Shown here in pieces: positions 35,227 to 43,126 of a stretch of DNA of 64,000 nt. Source of the stretch: Eubacterium_U album (lineage in GTDB: Bacteria > Bacillota > Clostridia > Lachnospirales > Lachnospiraceae); assembly GCF_025336545.1 (NCBI RefSeq), contig NZ_JAODBU010000012.1, positions 65,051-129,050 of the forward strand, written 5' to 3'. The notes below the pieces were generated by a model. The model made no database searches. It was not told where the DNA came from and worked only from the letters and a program-made list of their open reading frames with translations. The position numbers and the translations under genes were made by a program. Each line of letters opens with the position of its first letter. Within the stretch, counting starts at the first letter, position 1.

Positions 35227-35750
35227 TGGAAGAAAAAAAGTATGACTATTTTAAAAATGAAGATTTTGTATTACACGGAAGATATGCTAAATATGTTGAT
35301 GCAATGTGGGTACAGGGAAAAATTGAGGATCATAGCAGATTTAAGAGACTTGTAGATTTATATGCTGTGGGTGCCATAATTGGACTTAGAACAGGTAATA
35401 AAAGAGCTGATGATTTTGAAACAGATGATAAAAGAACAGTTCAATTAAAACAGATTGCAGGAGAGTATGACAGGTTTAAAACTATTATGCAGGTTATTTT
35501 GCTAATTGACGATAGCAGAAATATGACGCCGGAAGAGAAAGCAAGAATTGCATTTGATACAAATGACAAAAGCGAATATAGATACAAGGAAGATATGGAG
35601 TTATTTAATTCATATGCAAGAGGTGGTATAGAGTACCTATATAATAAGCTTGTATTGCGTTCAACAAAAGAAGATGATGAATTTGTAGACGCAAGAGTAG
35701 CAAATATAATGGCACTGTTTAATGATGATATGCAAGGTGAAGCGATGTAG
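35226..35750 (+). CDS. Small Dnd-associated-like protein closing the operon
   Basis: This 174-residue acidic protein contains GRYAKYVDAMWVQGKIEDHS, then RFKRLVDLYAVGAIIGLRTG, a helical pattern reminiscent of the small DNA-phosphorothioation-associated protein 4 family, followed by acidic helices. It is not the canonical 110-residue DndE. It overlaps the DndD-like gene by 1 bp and is the last gene before a 218-bp gap with no feature. The role is unknown; the place suggests a subunit of the DndD-like complex. Family call is tentative. Confidence 0.5.
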   Translation: MEEKKYDYFKNEDFVLHGRYAKYVDAMWVQGKIEDHSRFKRLVDLYAVGAIIGLRTGNKRADDFETDDKRTVQLKQIAGEYDRFKTIMQVILLIDDSRNMTPEEKARIAFDTNDKSEYRYKEDMELFNSYARGGIEYLYNKLVLRSTKEDDEFVDARVANIMALFNDDMQGEAM

Positions 35751-35968
35751 AGTGGAAGAATAAGTGTTAATAATGAAGAGGAGTGTAGAGAAGAGTTAGA
35801 GAATAGATGCAATAATTTTATTGGAAGTTTAATACAACATATTGGTCACTTACTCTAACAATATCACATAATATTTATATTGCATAAACCTACAAATAAT
35901 GTTGCACTTTGAATATAGAATATTCTAACTAAAATTAAAAATTCGGCCGGAGTTTGAAGGGAGTATAG

Positions 35969-36841
35969 TTGCAGAAGTGGGAACAATTAGGGCTTTCAGA
36001 TAATTTTATTTTTCAGAAGGTAATGTTAAATGAAGAATTATGCAGAAAGATATTAACTGAAATAATTGGCATAGAGGTTTTAAAAATTAAATATGTAGAC
36101 TATGAGAAAACTATAGCAATAAGAAATGATGCTAAGGGAATAAGGCTAGATGCATATATTAAAGGCGACGATGCCGTATACAGCGTGGAAATGCAGAATT
36201 TAAGTAAAGACAATCTGAAGAAAAGAAGTAGGTATTATCATGATATGATTGATTTAGATTTACTTGAAAGAGGATGTAGATATAAGAATTTGAATAATAC
36301 ATATGTGATATTTATATGCGATTTTGATTTGTTTGGAGAGAAACAATATAAGTATACTTTCACAAGTAAGTGTGAAGAGGTTCGCGGATTGGCTTTAAAT
36401 GAAGGAAGAACAACAATTTTTATGAACACGAAAGGACAAATCGGAGACGTTAGTGAGGATTGTAAACTTTTTCTTAAAGCGGTCAGGAGCCAGTTTACTG
36501 CTGATCCTTTTTCTGCTATATTAAAATCAGAAGTGGAACGAATAAAATCAAGTACAGAATGGAGGAGCGAGTATATGCGTTTAAGTGAATGGCTTGAGGA
36601 TGAGAAAGAGTTGGCACGTGAAGAAGGAATGAAAGAAGGCAGAGAAGAAGGCAAACAAGAAGGTTTACAGGAATTTTTAGTAACATTGGTTTGCAAGAAA
36701 TTAATCAAAGGTGAAAGTTGTGAACAGATAGCTAAACAGTTGGAGGAGAGTGTTGATTCTATTGCTAACATAAGAGACATAGCTGAAAATACTGAGCCTA
36801 AATATGATGTAGAGAAGATAATGCAAGAGATTTCAAAATAG
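35969..36841 (+). CDS. Rpn-family PD-(D/E)XK nuclease/transposase-like protein
   Basis: The protein has 290 residues. The N-terminal DNFIFQKVMLNEELCRKIL, then IRLDAYIKGDDAVYSVEMQN, form the PD-(D/E)XK core (D..ExQ) of Rpn/recombination-promoting nucleases. The middle has YVIFICDFDLFGEKQYKYTF, and the C-terminus a charged EEGMKEGREEGKQEGLQE run then a coiled region. Such genes are widespread, multicopy and linked to horizontal transfer. The TTG start is chosen because GAAGGGAG precedes it; no ATG fits the conserved N-terminus. It lies at the right part of the island. Confidence 0.85.
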   Translation: MQKWEQLGLSDNFIFQKVMLNEELCRKILTEIIGIEVLKIKYVDYEKTIAIRNDAKGIRLDAYIKGDDAVYSVEMQNLSKDNLKKRSRYYHDMIDLDLLERGCRYKNLNNTYVIFICDFDLFGEKQYKYTFTSKCEEVRGLALNEGRTTIFMNTKGQIGDVSEDCKLFLKAVRSQFTADPFSAILKSEVERIKSSTEWRSEYMRLSEWLEDEKELAREEGMKEGREEGKQEGLQEFLVTLVCKKLIKGESCEQIAKQLEESVDSIANIRDIAENTEPKYDVEKIMQEISK

Positions 36842-36852
36842 CAGAAATCAAA

Positions 36853-36888
36853 AATGCCGGTAATATTAATTTATTGCTGGTATTTTTT
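36853..36888 (+). terminator. Terminator of the Rpn-like gene
   Basis: AATGCCGGTAAT pairs with ATTGCTGGTATT through nine Watson-Crick and three wobble pairs, followed by TTTTTT. Confidence 0.75.
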
Positions 36889-37045
36889 GATGAAAAAATT
36901 TTTTATGCAAAATAAAATAGTAAATATAATGAATAAAATTTATATTGCAAATAAAAAACAGATATAGTAGTATATCAGAAATTAAAATAATGGGGGACAA
37001 TGAAGTAAAAAAATATTGGTACGGGTTTGCAAAGGAGGGGTTTCT

Positions 37046-37579
37046 ATGAAACTAATTTATATCAGACAGCAGAACTTTCATTTGGCAGACGAAAAGGAAC
37101 AGGATGACATTTTGACACATTATGAGAAGAAGAACAAAAAAATTTGGACAAAGAGGATGATAATCTCATTTGTATTAGTAATTATTGGAGTTATATTTGA
37201 AATAATAGCATCCCGTGTATCACCATGGATGTATTCCGTTAGAGATTACTACAGGGTGGCTATCATATGGGGAATAGCTATTTTCTTCGTGTTTAATATT
37301 TCATCATGGGCATTGCTTGATTTTTGGCAGGATATGGAATATAGACCTGATAAGACTCCAATTTTAAAACTAAGAGTTAAGAGCAAATTATTTGTGGAGA
37401 ATCTTACAATAATCAGACAGAAAAAATGGTTTGTTATGTGTGAAACAGATGAAGGATTAATAGAAGACGTTATTATTGTAAATAATCGTTCAGATTTTAA
37501 TACTATAAAAGAAGGCGATATGATTTATGTAAAACGTGAAGGTGAAGTAGGTGAATATGTGTATTATTACATTGCATAA
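37046..37579 (+). CDS. Two-helix membrane protein of unknown function
   Basis: The protein has 177 residues. A short cytoplasmic N-terminus is followed by two membrane helices (about 36-54 and 72-94). A C-terminal domain of about 80 residues, rich in beta strands, contains VIIVNNRSDFNTIKEGDMIY and VKREGEVGEYVYYYI. ATG 37046 follows AAAGGAGGGG and is preferred over the TTG at 37016. I do not recognise the family. The position between the Rpn-like gene and the nifS promoter suggests it belongs to the inserted segment, but it could be a native gene. Confidence 0.6.
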   Translation: MKLIYIRQQNFHLADEKEQDDILTHYEKKNKKIWTKRMIISFVLVIIGVIFEIIASRVSPWMYSVRDYYRVAIIWGIAIFFVFNISSWALLDFWQDMEYRPDKTPILKLRVKSKLFVENLTIIRQKKWFVMCETDEGLIEDVIIVNNRSDFNTIKEGDMIYVKREGEVGEYVYYYIA

Positions 37580-37681
37580 TGTGATGAATTAAGAAATAGA
37601 AGAGAAGATATCATTATGCATAAGACTATTAAAAACAGTGCATATTTTATTTAAAACTTACAAATAATAAGAAATATATTT

Positions 37682-37755
37682 AATGCCAGAGTCGCTAAGC
37701 CGTAAACTAGTGATGAATAAGAACATTGCAGTTTCGGGCTTTTGACTCTGGCATT
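37682..37755. repeat. Strong 74-bp inverted repeat before the nifS promoter
   Basis: AATGCCAGAGTC (37682-37693) and GACTCTGGCATT (37744-37755) pair perfectly, and inner segments AAGCCGTAAACT and AGTTTCGGGCTT extend the stem with two mismatches. No T-run follows, so it is not a standard terminator. It lies close to the right edge of the island. Confidence 0.7.
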
Positions 37756-37873
37756 GTGCGTTATAAGAAAAAGCAATATTGAGAATAAAATATATTTCGT
37801 GAGATATTCAATTCTAACAATTGTTGCAAACACGCTTTGAAACTAGAATTTATATACCTATGCCAGGTATTAC

Positions 37874-37911
37874 AAATCATACCTTGACAATAGGAATTAA
37901 CGTGTTATAAT
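37874..37911 (+). promoter_or_regulatory. nifS promoter with Rrf2-type dyad operator
   Basis: TTGACA (37884-37889), a 16-bp spacer and TATAAT (37906-37911) form the promoter. The dyad AAATCATA-N9-TAGGAATT (37874-37898) overlaps it and matches the rrf2 and metY operators in sequence and spacing. Confidence 0.75.
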
Positions 37912-37995
37912 GCATAGTGTAAATCATATCAATTTACTAGGAATATATACAATAAAACAATAGATTTAAGTTTGTGGAAAGGTAAGGTATCTGTT

Positions 37996-39177
37996 ATGAA
38001 CAAGACCATATACATGGATAATGCAGCAACTACAAGAGTGTTGCCTGAAGTATTTGAAGAAATGAAACCATATTTTTTGGAACAGTATGGAAATCCATCT
38101 TCTGTGTATTCATTTGTAAATGACGCTAAGAAGGTTGTAGATCAGGCAAGGGTAACAATTTCTGATTTTATAAATGCAAAACCGCAGGAAATTTATTTTA
38201 CTGCAGGTGGAAGTGAATCTGACAACTGGGCATTAAAAGCAACAGCAGAAGCTTATGCGAATAAAGGAAAACATATTATTACATCAAAAATTGAGCATCA
38301 TGCAATTCTTCATACATGCGAATATCTTGAAAGAAGAGGGTTTGAAGTAACATATCTTGATGTAGATGAAAATGGTATTGTTGATTTAGAGCAGTTAAAG
38401 GCATCAATCAGACCGGATACTATTTTAATATCGATTATGACTGCAAATAATGAAATTGGTACAATCGAACCAATAAAAGAAATTGGTGCGATTGCGAAGG
38501 GACATGGCATTTTATTCCATACAGATGCTGTACAGGCTTATGGACATATTGCAATCGATGTTGATGAAGCAAATATTGATATGCTAAGTGTTAGTGGTCA
38601 CAAATTTAATGGCCCTAAAGGAATAGGATTTTTATACATCAGAACAGGTGTAAAGATCGGTTCATTTATTCATGGCGGAGCTCAGGAAAGAAAGAGAAGA
38701 GCCGGAACACTAAATGTACCTGGAATTGTCGGAATAAAGAAAGCAACTGAAATTGCAAGAGACACACTTAAAGAAAGAAGTGAGTACGAAACAAAATTAA
38801 GAGATTATGCAATTGATAGAATTTTAAATGAAATTCCATTTACAAGATTAAACGGAGACAGAAAAAAACGTCTTCCTAATAATATGAATTTCTGTTTCAG
38901 ATTCATAGAAGGTGAATCAATGTTAATATTATTAGACCAAAAGGGCGTATGTGCATCAAGTGGTTCAGCCTGCACATCAGGTTCATTAGATCCTTCACAT
39001 GTATTACTTGCTATTGGTCTTCCACACGAAATTGCACATGGTTCAATCAGACTTACAATTAGTGAGGAAAACACAAAAGAAGAAATAGATTTTGTAATTG
39101 ATAATTTGAAACAGATTATAGAAAGATTAAGAGCAATGTCACCATTGTATGCAGATTACGTAGCAAAACATAAATAA
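37996..39177 (+). CDS. Cysteine desulfurase, IscS/NifS type
   Basis: This enzyme of about 393 residues mobilises sulfur for Fe-S clusters and tRNA thiolation. MDNAATTRVLPEVFEEM begins the fold, the PLP lysine is in SGHKFNGPKG near 204, and the catalytic Cys is in CASSGSACTSGSLDPS near 325, an IscS-type loop. ATG 37996 follows AAAGGTAAGG and is better than GTG 37972. It is followed by an IscU-type scaffold and mnmA, so the group serves Fe-S assembly and 2-thiouridine. The operator ahead ties it to the Rrf2 regulator. Confidence 0.93.
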   Translation: MNKTIYMDNAATTRVLPEVFEEMKPYFLEQYGNPSSVYSFVNDAKKVVDQARVTISDFINAKPQEIYFTAGGSESDNWALKATAEAYANKGKHIITSKIEHHAILHTCEYLERRGFEVTYLDVDENGIVDLEQLKASIRPDTILISIMTANNEIGTIEPIKEIGAIAKGHGILFHTDAVQAYGHIAIDVDEANIDMLSVSGHKFNGPKGIGFLYIRTGVKIGSFIHGGAQERKRRAGTLNVPGIVGIKKATEIARDTLKERSEYETKLRDYAIDRILNEIPFTRLNGDRKKRLPNNMNFCFRFIEGESMLILLDQKGVCASSGSACTSGSLDPSHVLLAIGLPHEIAHGSIRLTISEENTKEEIDFVIDNLKQIIERLRAMSPLYADYVAKHK

Positions 39178-39208
39178 TATTTTAAATTTCAAAGAAGGAG
39201 GATAAACT

Positions 39209-39646
39209 ATGTACAGTGAAAAAGTTATGGATCATTTTATGAATCCAAGAAACGTCGGCGAAATAGAAAACGCAAGTGGTGTTGGTACAGTTGGAAATGC
39301 TAAATGTGGCGATATCATGAGAATGTATTTAGATATTGATGATAATGGAATAATTAATGATGTTAAGTTTAAGACATTTGGATGTGGAGCAGCAGTTGCA
39401 ACTAGTAGTATGGCAACTGAGCTTGTAAAAGGAAAAACAATACAGCAGGCTTTGGAGGTAACAAACAAAGCAGTTATGGAAGCATTAGACGGACTTCCAC
39501 CTGTAAAAGTACATTGTTCATTGTTAGCAGAAGAGGCAATTCACGCAGCATTATGGGATTATGCAGAAAAGCATAATATTAAGATTGAAGGTCTTGAAAA
39601 GCCGGTTAATGACATTAGTGAAAAAGAAGAGGAAGAAGAATATTAA
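39209..39646 (+). CDS. IscU/NifU N-terminal-type Fe-S scaffold
   Basis: This 145-residue scaffold protein has three ligand cysteines in GNAKCGDIM, FGCGAAVA and KVHCSLLAEE, the standard IscU/NifU pattern, and the N-terminal MYSEKVMDHFMNPRNVGEIE. A short acidic tail (EKEEEEEY) ends it. It receives sulfur from the desulfurase 31 bp upstream and builds Fe-S clusters. GAAGGAGG precedes the ATG. A strong terminator separates it from mnmA. Confidence 0.95.
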   Translation: MYSEKVMDHFMNPRNVGEIENASGVGTVGNAKCGDIMRMYLDIDDNGIINDVKFKTFGCGAAVATSSMATELVKGKTIQQALEVTNKAVMEALDGLPPVKVHCSLLAEEAIHAALWDYAEKHNIKIEGLEKPVNDISEKEEEEEY

Positions 39647-39680
39647 ACTACAAAAATTGAAATAGGACCCTGGGATTTAT

Positions 39681-39760
39681 AAAAGTGAGAGGTTTTTGTA
39701 AATTATAATTGTTAAAAGATGTTAACTTTATAGTTTGCTTCACTAACCTCTCGCTTTTTT
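39681..39760 (+). terminator. Terminator of the nifS-nifU operon
   Basis: AAAAGTGAGAGGTT (39681-39694) pairs with AACCTCTCGCTTTT (39745-39758) with one wobble, followed by T residues. The loop of about 50 bases can fold further. Confidence 0.8.
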
Positions 39761-39859
39761 TCATTTATAATGATAAAATGATGTGGATATAAAAAGTATA
39801 TCTAAAAAAGAAAAATAAAATTTTTGTAATTTTAAAATGAAAGGAACGATAAGAGTTTT

Positions 39860-40933
39860 ATGGCAGAAAAAGTAGTCGTTGGTATGTCTGGCGGTGTTGA
39901 TTCATCGGTGGCAGCATATTTGCTTAAAGAGCAGGGATATGATGTTATGGGAGCAACAATGCAGATATGGCAGGATGAAGATAATATAACAATGGAACAT
40001 GAAGGTGGATGTTGTGGCTGGTCAGCAGTTGATGATGCAAGAAGGGTAGCTTTCAGACTTGATATTCCATATTATGTAATGAATTTTAAAACTGATTTTA
40101 AAAAGTATGTTATAGATTATTTTGTAGATGAATATTTGCATGGAAGAACACCAAATCCATGTATTGCCTGCAACCGTTATGTAAAGTGGGAGTCGCTTTT
40201 AAAGCGCTCCATGGAAATAGGGGCAGATTATATCGCAACAGGTCATTATGCAAGAATTATAAAATTGGAAAATGGCAGATATACAATCAGAAATTCAGTA
40301 ACAGTCGAAAAAGACCAGACATATGCTTTATACAATTTAACTCAAGAACAGTTAGCTCATACGTTAATGCCTGTAGGAGAATACACAAAAGATGAAATTA
40401 GAAAAATAGCAGAGAAGGTTGGTTTGGAAGTGGCAAGCAAACCTGACAGCCAGGATATTTGCTTTGTGCCGGACCATGATTATGCTTCGTTTATAGAAGA
40501 AGAGTCAGATACTAAATGTATGCCCGGGAATTTTATATTAGAAGATGGCGAAGTTGTAGGTAAACATAAAGGAATAACGCATTATACCATAGGACAGAGA
40601 AAAGGACTTGGTGTAACATTTGGAAAACCAATGTTTGTAAAAGAAATTAAAGCTGATACAAATGAAATTGTTTTATGTGAAAATGATGCATTATTTACAA
40701 AAGAAGTGATTGTGGAGAATGTAAATTATATGGCAGTTGAATCAATAAACGAACCGGTAAGACTTATTGGAAAAATTCGATACTCTCATAAAGGAGCACC
40801 ATGTGTTGTTGAAGCAATAGATCAAAATACAATTAAATGCACATTTGACGAGCCGCAAAGAGCTGTAACGCCGGGACAGGCAGCAGTATTTTACATGGAT
40901 GATTATGTGTATTGCGGTGGAGTAATTAAGTAA
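39860..40933 (+). CDS. mnmA: tRNA-specific 2-thiouridylase
   Basis: This 357-residue enzyme thiolates U34 of tRNA-Lys, -Glu and -Gln. The PP-loop SGGVDSSVAAYLL is at the N-terminus, with catalytic cysteines in NPCIACNRYVKW near 97-100 and SQDICFVPD near 198. GHYARI and the C-terminal beta-barrel RYSHKGAPC are typical. It takes sulfur from a cysteine desulfurase, which explains the position after nifS and nifU. AAAGGAACG precedes the ATG. Confidence 0.95.
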   Translation: MAEKVVVGMSGGVDSSVAAYLLKEQGYDVMGATMQIWQDEDNITMEHEGGCCGWSAVDDARRVAFRLDIPYYVMNFKTDFKKYVIDYFVDEYLHGRTPNPCIACNRYVKWESLLKRSMEIGADYIATGHYARIIKLENGRYTIRNSVTVEKDQTYALYNLTQEQLAHTLMPVGEYTKDEIRKIAEKVGLEVASKPDSQDICFVPDHDYASFIEEESDTKCMPGNFILEDGEVVGKHKGITHYTIGQRKGLGVTFGKPMFVKEIKADTNEIVLCENDALFTKEVIVENVNYMAVESINEPVRLIGKIRYSHKGAPCVVEAIDQNTIKCTFDEPQRAVTPGQAAVFYMDDYVYCGGVIK

Positions 40934-40962
40934 AGTGAAAGATTTTATTTGGAGGAAAAAAT

Positions 40963-41187
40963 ATGGCAAGCGAAAAAGATATTGAAAATATTATTAATAT
41001 GTTAGATGGAAAAGTTGCAGCAGGAACAAGCAGAATTAATTTAAATGTATCTGATGGTGTAAAAGATGGTGAAGTGAGAGAAGTTCATCATCATGGCCGT
41101 TGTGATGTTGGAAGCGCATGGGCAAAAGGAACAGTAAAGAATCCTGAATGTGTAGACATTCCAAATACAGATGCAATTGATGAGTAA
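40963..41187 (+). CDS. Conserved small protein after mnmA, unknown function
   Basis: This 74-residue soluble protein has an N-terminal helix (EKDIENIINMLDGKVAAG), then a Gly/Asp-rich part with EVHHHGRCDVGSAWAKG and NPECVDIP. The three adjacent His and two Cys could bind metal or a cluster. GGAGGAAAAA precedes the ATG, and only 29 bp separate it from mnmA, so the two are co-transcribed. I do not recognise the family. Its neighbours suggest a link with sulfur or Fe-S metabolism. Confidence 0.7.
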   Translation: MASEKDIENIINMLDGKVAAGTSRINLNVSDGVKDGEVREVHHHGRCDVGSAWAKGTVKNPECVDIPNTDAIDE

Positions 41188-41283
41188 GCGATAGTGGAAT
41201 ATTACGGAAACATAGTGCGTATCGCAGAGTTATCCGTAAAAATTTATAGCAAAATGAATAAAATTTAAAATGAAAAAGTATAA

Positions 41284-41335
41284 TTACGGATGATTTTCAA
41301 AATTTGAGAGTCATCCGTAATTAATTTTATATAAA
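41284..41335 (+). terminator. Terminator after the small mnmA-linked gene
   Basis: TTACGGATGA and TCATCCGTAA form a perfect 10-bp stem with a 17-base loop and a T-rich tail. A second weaker pair, TTACGGA/TCCGTAA, lies at about 41203-41241. Confidence 0.75.
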
Positions 41336-41354
41336 AAGAATTTAAAAAAAATCC

Positions 41355-41431
41355 TTAATTCCTATTGACATACTATGAAAAGTAGGATATGATAGTGCCA
41401 GTTGATAAATCATAGCATTCTACTATGAAAA
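41355..41431 (+). promoter_or_regulatory. metY promoter with two Rrf2-type operators 50 bp apart
   Basis: The promoter is TTGACA (41365-41370), 17 bp, TATGAT (41388-41393). Operator 1, AATTCCTA-N9-TATGAAAA (41357-41381), overlaps it; operator 2, AAATCATA-N9-TATGAAAA (41407-41431), lies just downstream. Their spacing is exactly 50 bp, close to five helical turns, which suits two dimers bound on one DNA face. Confidence 0.75.
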
Positions 41432-41458
41432 CTATGAAATTGAAAGCGAGGATAAAAC

Positions 41459-41521
41459 ATGGTAAGTTTTGTACAAGGAACATACTATATTCCAAAAGAT
41501 GATCGAATGTGTTGTTGTTAA
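41459..41521 (+). CDS. 20-residue leader peptide ending Cys-Cys-Cys
   Basis: A short ORF with GCGAGG upstream starts at ATG 41459 and ends with codons ATG TGT TGT TGT TAA. The peptide runs from MVSFVQGTYY to DRMCCC. It lies between a sulfur-regulated promoter and metY. Three consecutive Cys codons just before the stop would stall ribosomes when charged tRNA-Cys is scarce, as in classical amino-acid leader peptides and the Cys-rich upstream ORFs known from mycobacteria. No clear terminator hairpin lies downstream, so control may act on metY translation. Confidence 0.6.
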   Translation: MVSFVQGTYYIPKDDRMCCC

Positions 41522-41588
41522 GTTAAGAAAATTATTTGGGAAGTAGTATACATAATTAATACTTGAGGAAAGATAAGGAGTAAACATT

Positions 41589-42896
41589 ATGGCAAAGAAA
41601 ACAAGAGCAGAAAGAAATTTAAAATTTGAAACATTACAGTTACACGTAGGACAGGAAAATCCGGATCCGGTTACAGATGCAAGAGCAGTTCCAATTTATC
41701 AGACATCATCATATGTATTTAAAAATTGCGACCATGCAGCGGCAAGATTTGGATTAACAGATGCAGGAAATATTTACGGAAGACTTACAAATCCTACAGA
41801 AGATGTTTTTGAACAGAGGATTGCAGCACTTGAAGGTGGTGTAGCAGCATTAGCAGTTGCATCAGGTTCAGCAGCAATTTCATATACAATTGAAAACCTT
41901 GCACAGAACGGTGACCACATCGTTGCAGCAAAGAATATTTATGGTGGTACATACAACCTTTTAGCACACACACTTCCATCATACGGAATTACAACAACAT
42001 TTGTTGATCCATTTAATTATGAAGAAATTGAATCAGCAATTAAGGAAAATACAAAAGCTGTATTTATTGAAACACTTGGAAATCCAAATTCAGACGTAGT
42101 AGATATTGAAAAGATTGCAAATATTGCACATGCACATAAGATTCCATTAGTAATCGATAATACATTTGCAACACCATATCTTGTAAGACCAATTGAATAT
42201 GGTGCAGACATCGTTGTTCATTCAGCAACAAAATTCATCGGCGGACATGGAACAACAATCGGTGGTGTAATCGTTGATAGCGGTAAATTTGATTGGGAAG
42301 CATCAGGAAAGTTTGCTTCATTAGTTGAACCAAATCCAAGTTATCATGGTGTAAGCTTTACAAAGGCAGTAGGACCTGCAGCATTTGTAACAAAAATCAG
42401 AGCTATTTTACTTCGTGATACAGGTGCAACAATTTCACCATTTCATGCATTTATTTTCTTACAGGGATTAGAAACATTATCACTTAGAGTTGAAAGACAT
42501 GTTCAGAATGCATTAAAGGTTGTAGAATATTTGAATAATCATCCACAGGTTGAAAATGTAAATCATCCATCAGTATCAAAGGACCCTGAACAGCAGGCAC
42601 TTTACAAGAAATACTTCCCTAATGGTGGTGGCTCAATCTTTACATTTGAAATTAAAGGTGATGCACAGAAGGCAAAAGATTTCATTGATAATCTTGAATT
42701 ATTCTCATTGTTGGCAAATGTAGCAGATGTTAAATCATTAGTTATTCATCCTGCATCAACAACTCATTCACAAATGACAGAAGAAGAACTTTTAGGTTCA
42801 GGAATCAAACCAAACACAATCAGATTATCAATCGGTACAGAAAATATTGATGATATTATTGAAGATTTAGAAGAAGCATTTAAAGCAGTGAAATAA
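41589..42896 (+). CDS. metY: O-acetylhomoserine sulfhydrylase
   Basis: This 435-residue PLP enzyme of the Cys/Met metabolism family joins O-acetylhomoserine with sulfide to give homocysteine. LHVGQENPDPVTDARAVPIY begins the protein, YGRLTNPT and ALEGGVAALAVASGSAA follow, and the PLP lysine is in VVHSATKFIGGHGT near 216. The length and insert match O-acetylhomoserine aminocarboxypropyltransferase rather than shorter cystathionine enzymes. It shares the sulfur-regulated promoter, and cysK follows after a dispersed repeat. Confidence 0.93.
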   Translation: MAKKTRAERNLKFETLQLHVGQENPDPVTDARAVPIYQTSSYVFKNCDHAAARFGLTDAGNIYGRLTNPTEDVFEQRIAALEGGVAALAVASGSAAISYTIENLAQNGDHIVAAKNIYGGTYNLLAHTLPSYGITTTFVDPFNYEEIESAIKENTKAVFIETLGNPNSDVVDIEKIANIAHAHKIPLVIDNTFATPYLVRPIEYGADIVVHSATKFIGGHGTTIGGVIVDSGKFDWEASGKFASLVEPNPSYHGVSFTKAVGPAAFVTKIRAILLRDTGATISPFHAFIFLQGLETLSLRVERHVQNALKVVEYLNNHPQVENVNHPSVSKDPEQQALYKKYFPNGGGSIFTFEIKGDAQKAKDFIDNLELFSLLANVADVKSLVIHPASTTHSQMTEEELLGSGIKPNTIRLSIGTENIDDIIEDLEEAFKAVK

Positions 42897-42897
42897 T

Positions 42898-42985
42898 GAT
42901 ACCCGCGATATGCAAATATTGGGTAGGATTGTGGGAGTGCGTAGCACGGAACAATCCGGAGGCATCAAAGTTGGAGAATTTTGAT
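42898..42985 (+). repeat. Dispersed intergenic repeat, copy H
   Basis: CGCGATATGCAAATATTGGG then TAGGATTGTGGGAGTGCG, TAGCACGGAACAATCC and GGAGGCATCAAAGTTGG match the minus strand of the 52.5-kb copy over about 85 bp. GGATTGT/ACAATCC and GTGC/GCAC form its hairpin. Confidence 0.75.
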
Positions 42986-43054
42986 ACCAATATATATAAT
43001 ATAATATATGAATTGAAAAATATTGTAGTATAATAAAATTTGTAATAAAAATAA

Positions 43055-43106
43055 AACGGAACCCGCAAAACCCGCATTAAGCGTAAAAAGACAACGGAAC
43101 CCGCAA
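43055..43106 (+). repeat. 14-bp direct repeat before cysK
   Basis: AACGGAACCCGCAA occurs exactly at 43055-43068 and 43093-43106, with a related AACCCGCATTAAGCG between. It lies 20-70 bp upstream of the cysK start; it could be an operator or a slippage product. Confidence 0.5.
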
Positions 43107-43126
43107 GAAAAGAAAGAAGGATTATT

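Noticed and set aside
35226..35750. Canonical DndE
   Set aside because: DndE is about 110 residues and has a different N-terminal helical pattern; this protein is longer and lacks it. It fits the small Dnd-associated type better.
36238..36780. A 180-codon open frame antisense to the Rpn-like gene
   Set aside because: It mirrors the coding bias of the Rpn-like gene and has no start signal.
37979..37995. GTG 37972 as the nifS start
   Set aside because: AAAGGTAAGG lies between it and ATG 37996, and the family starts close to the MDNAATT motif.
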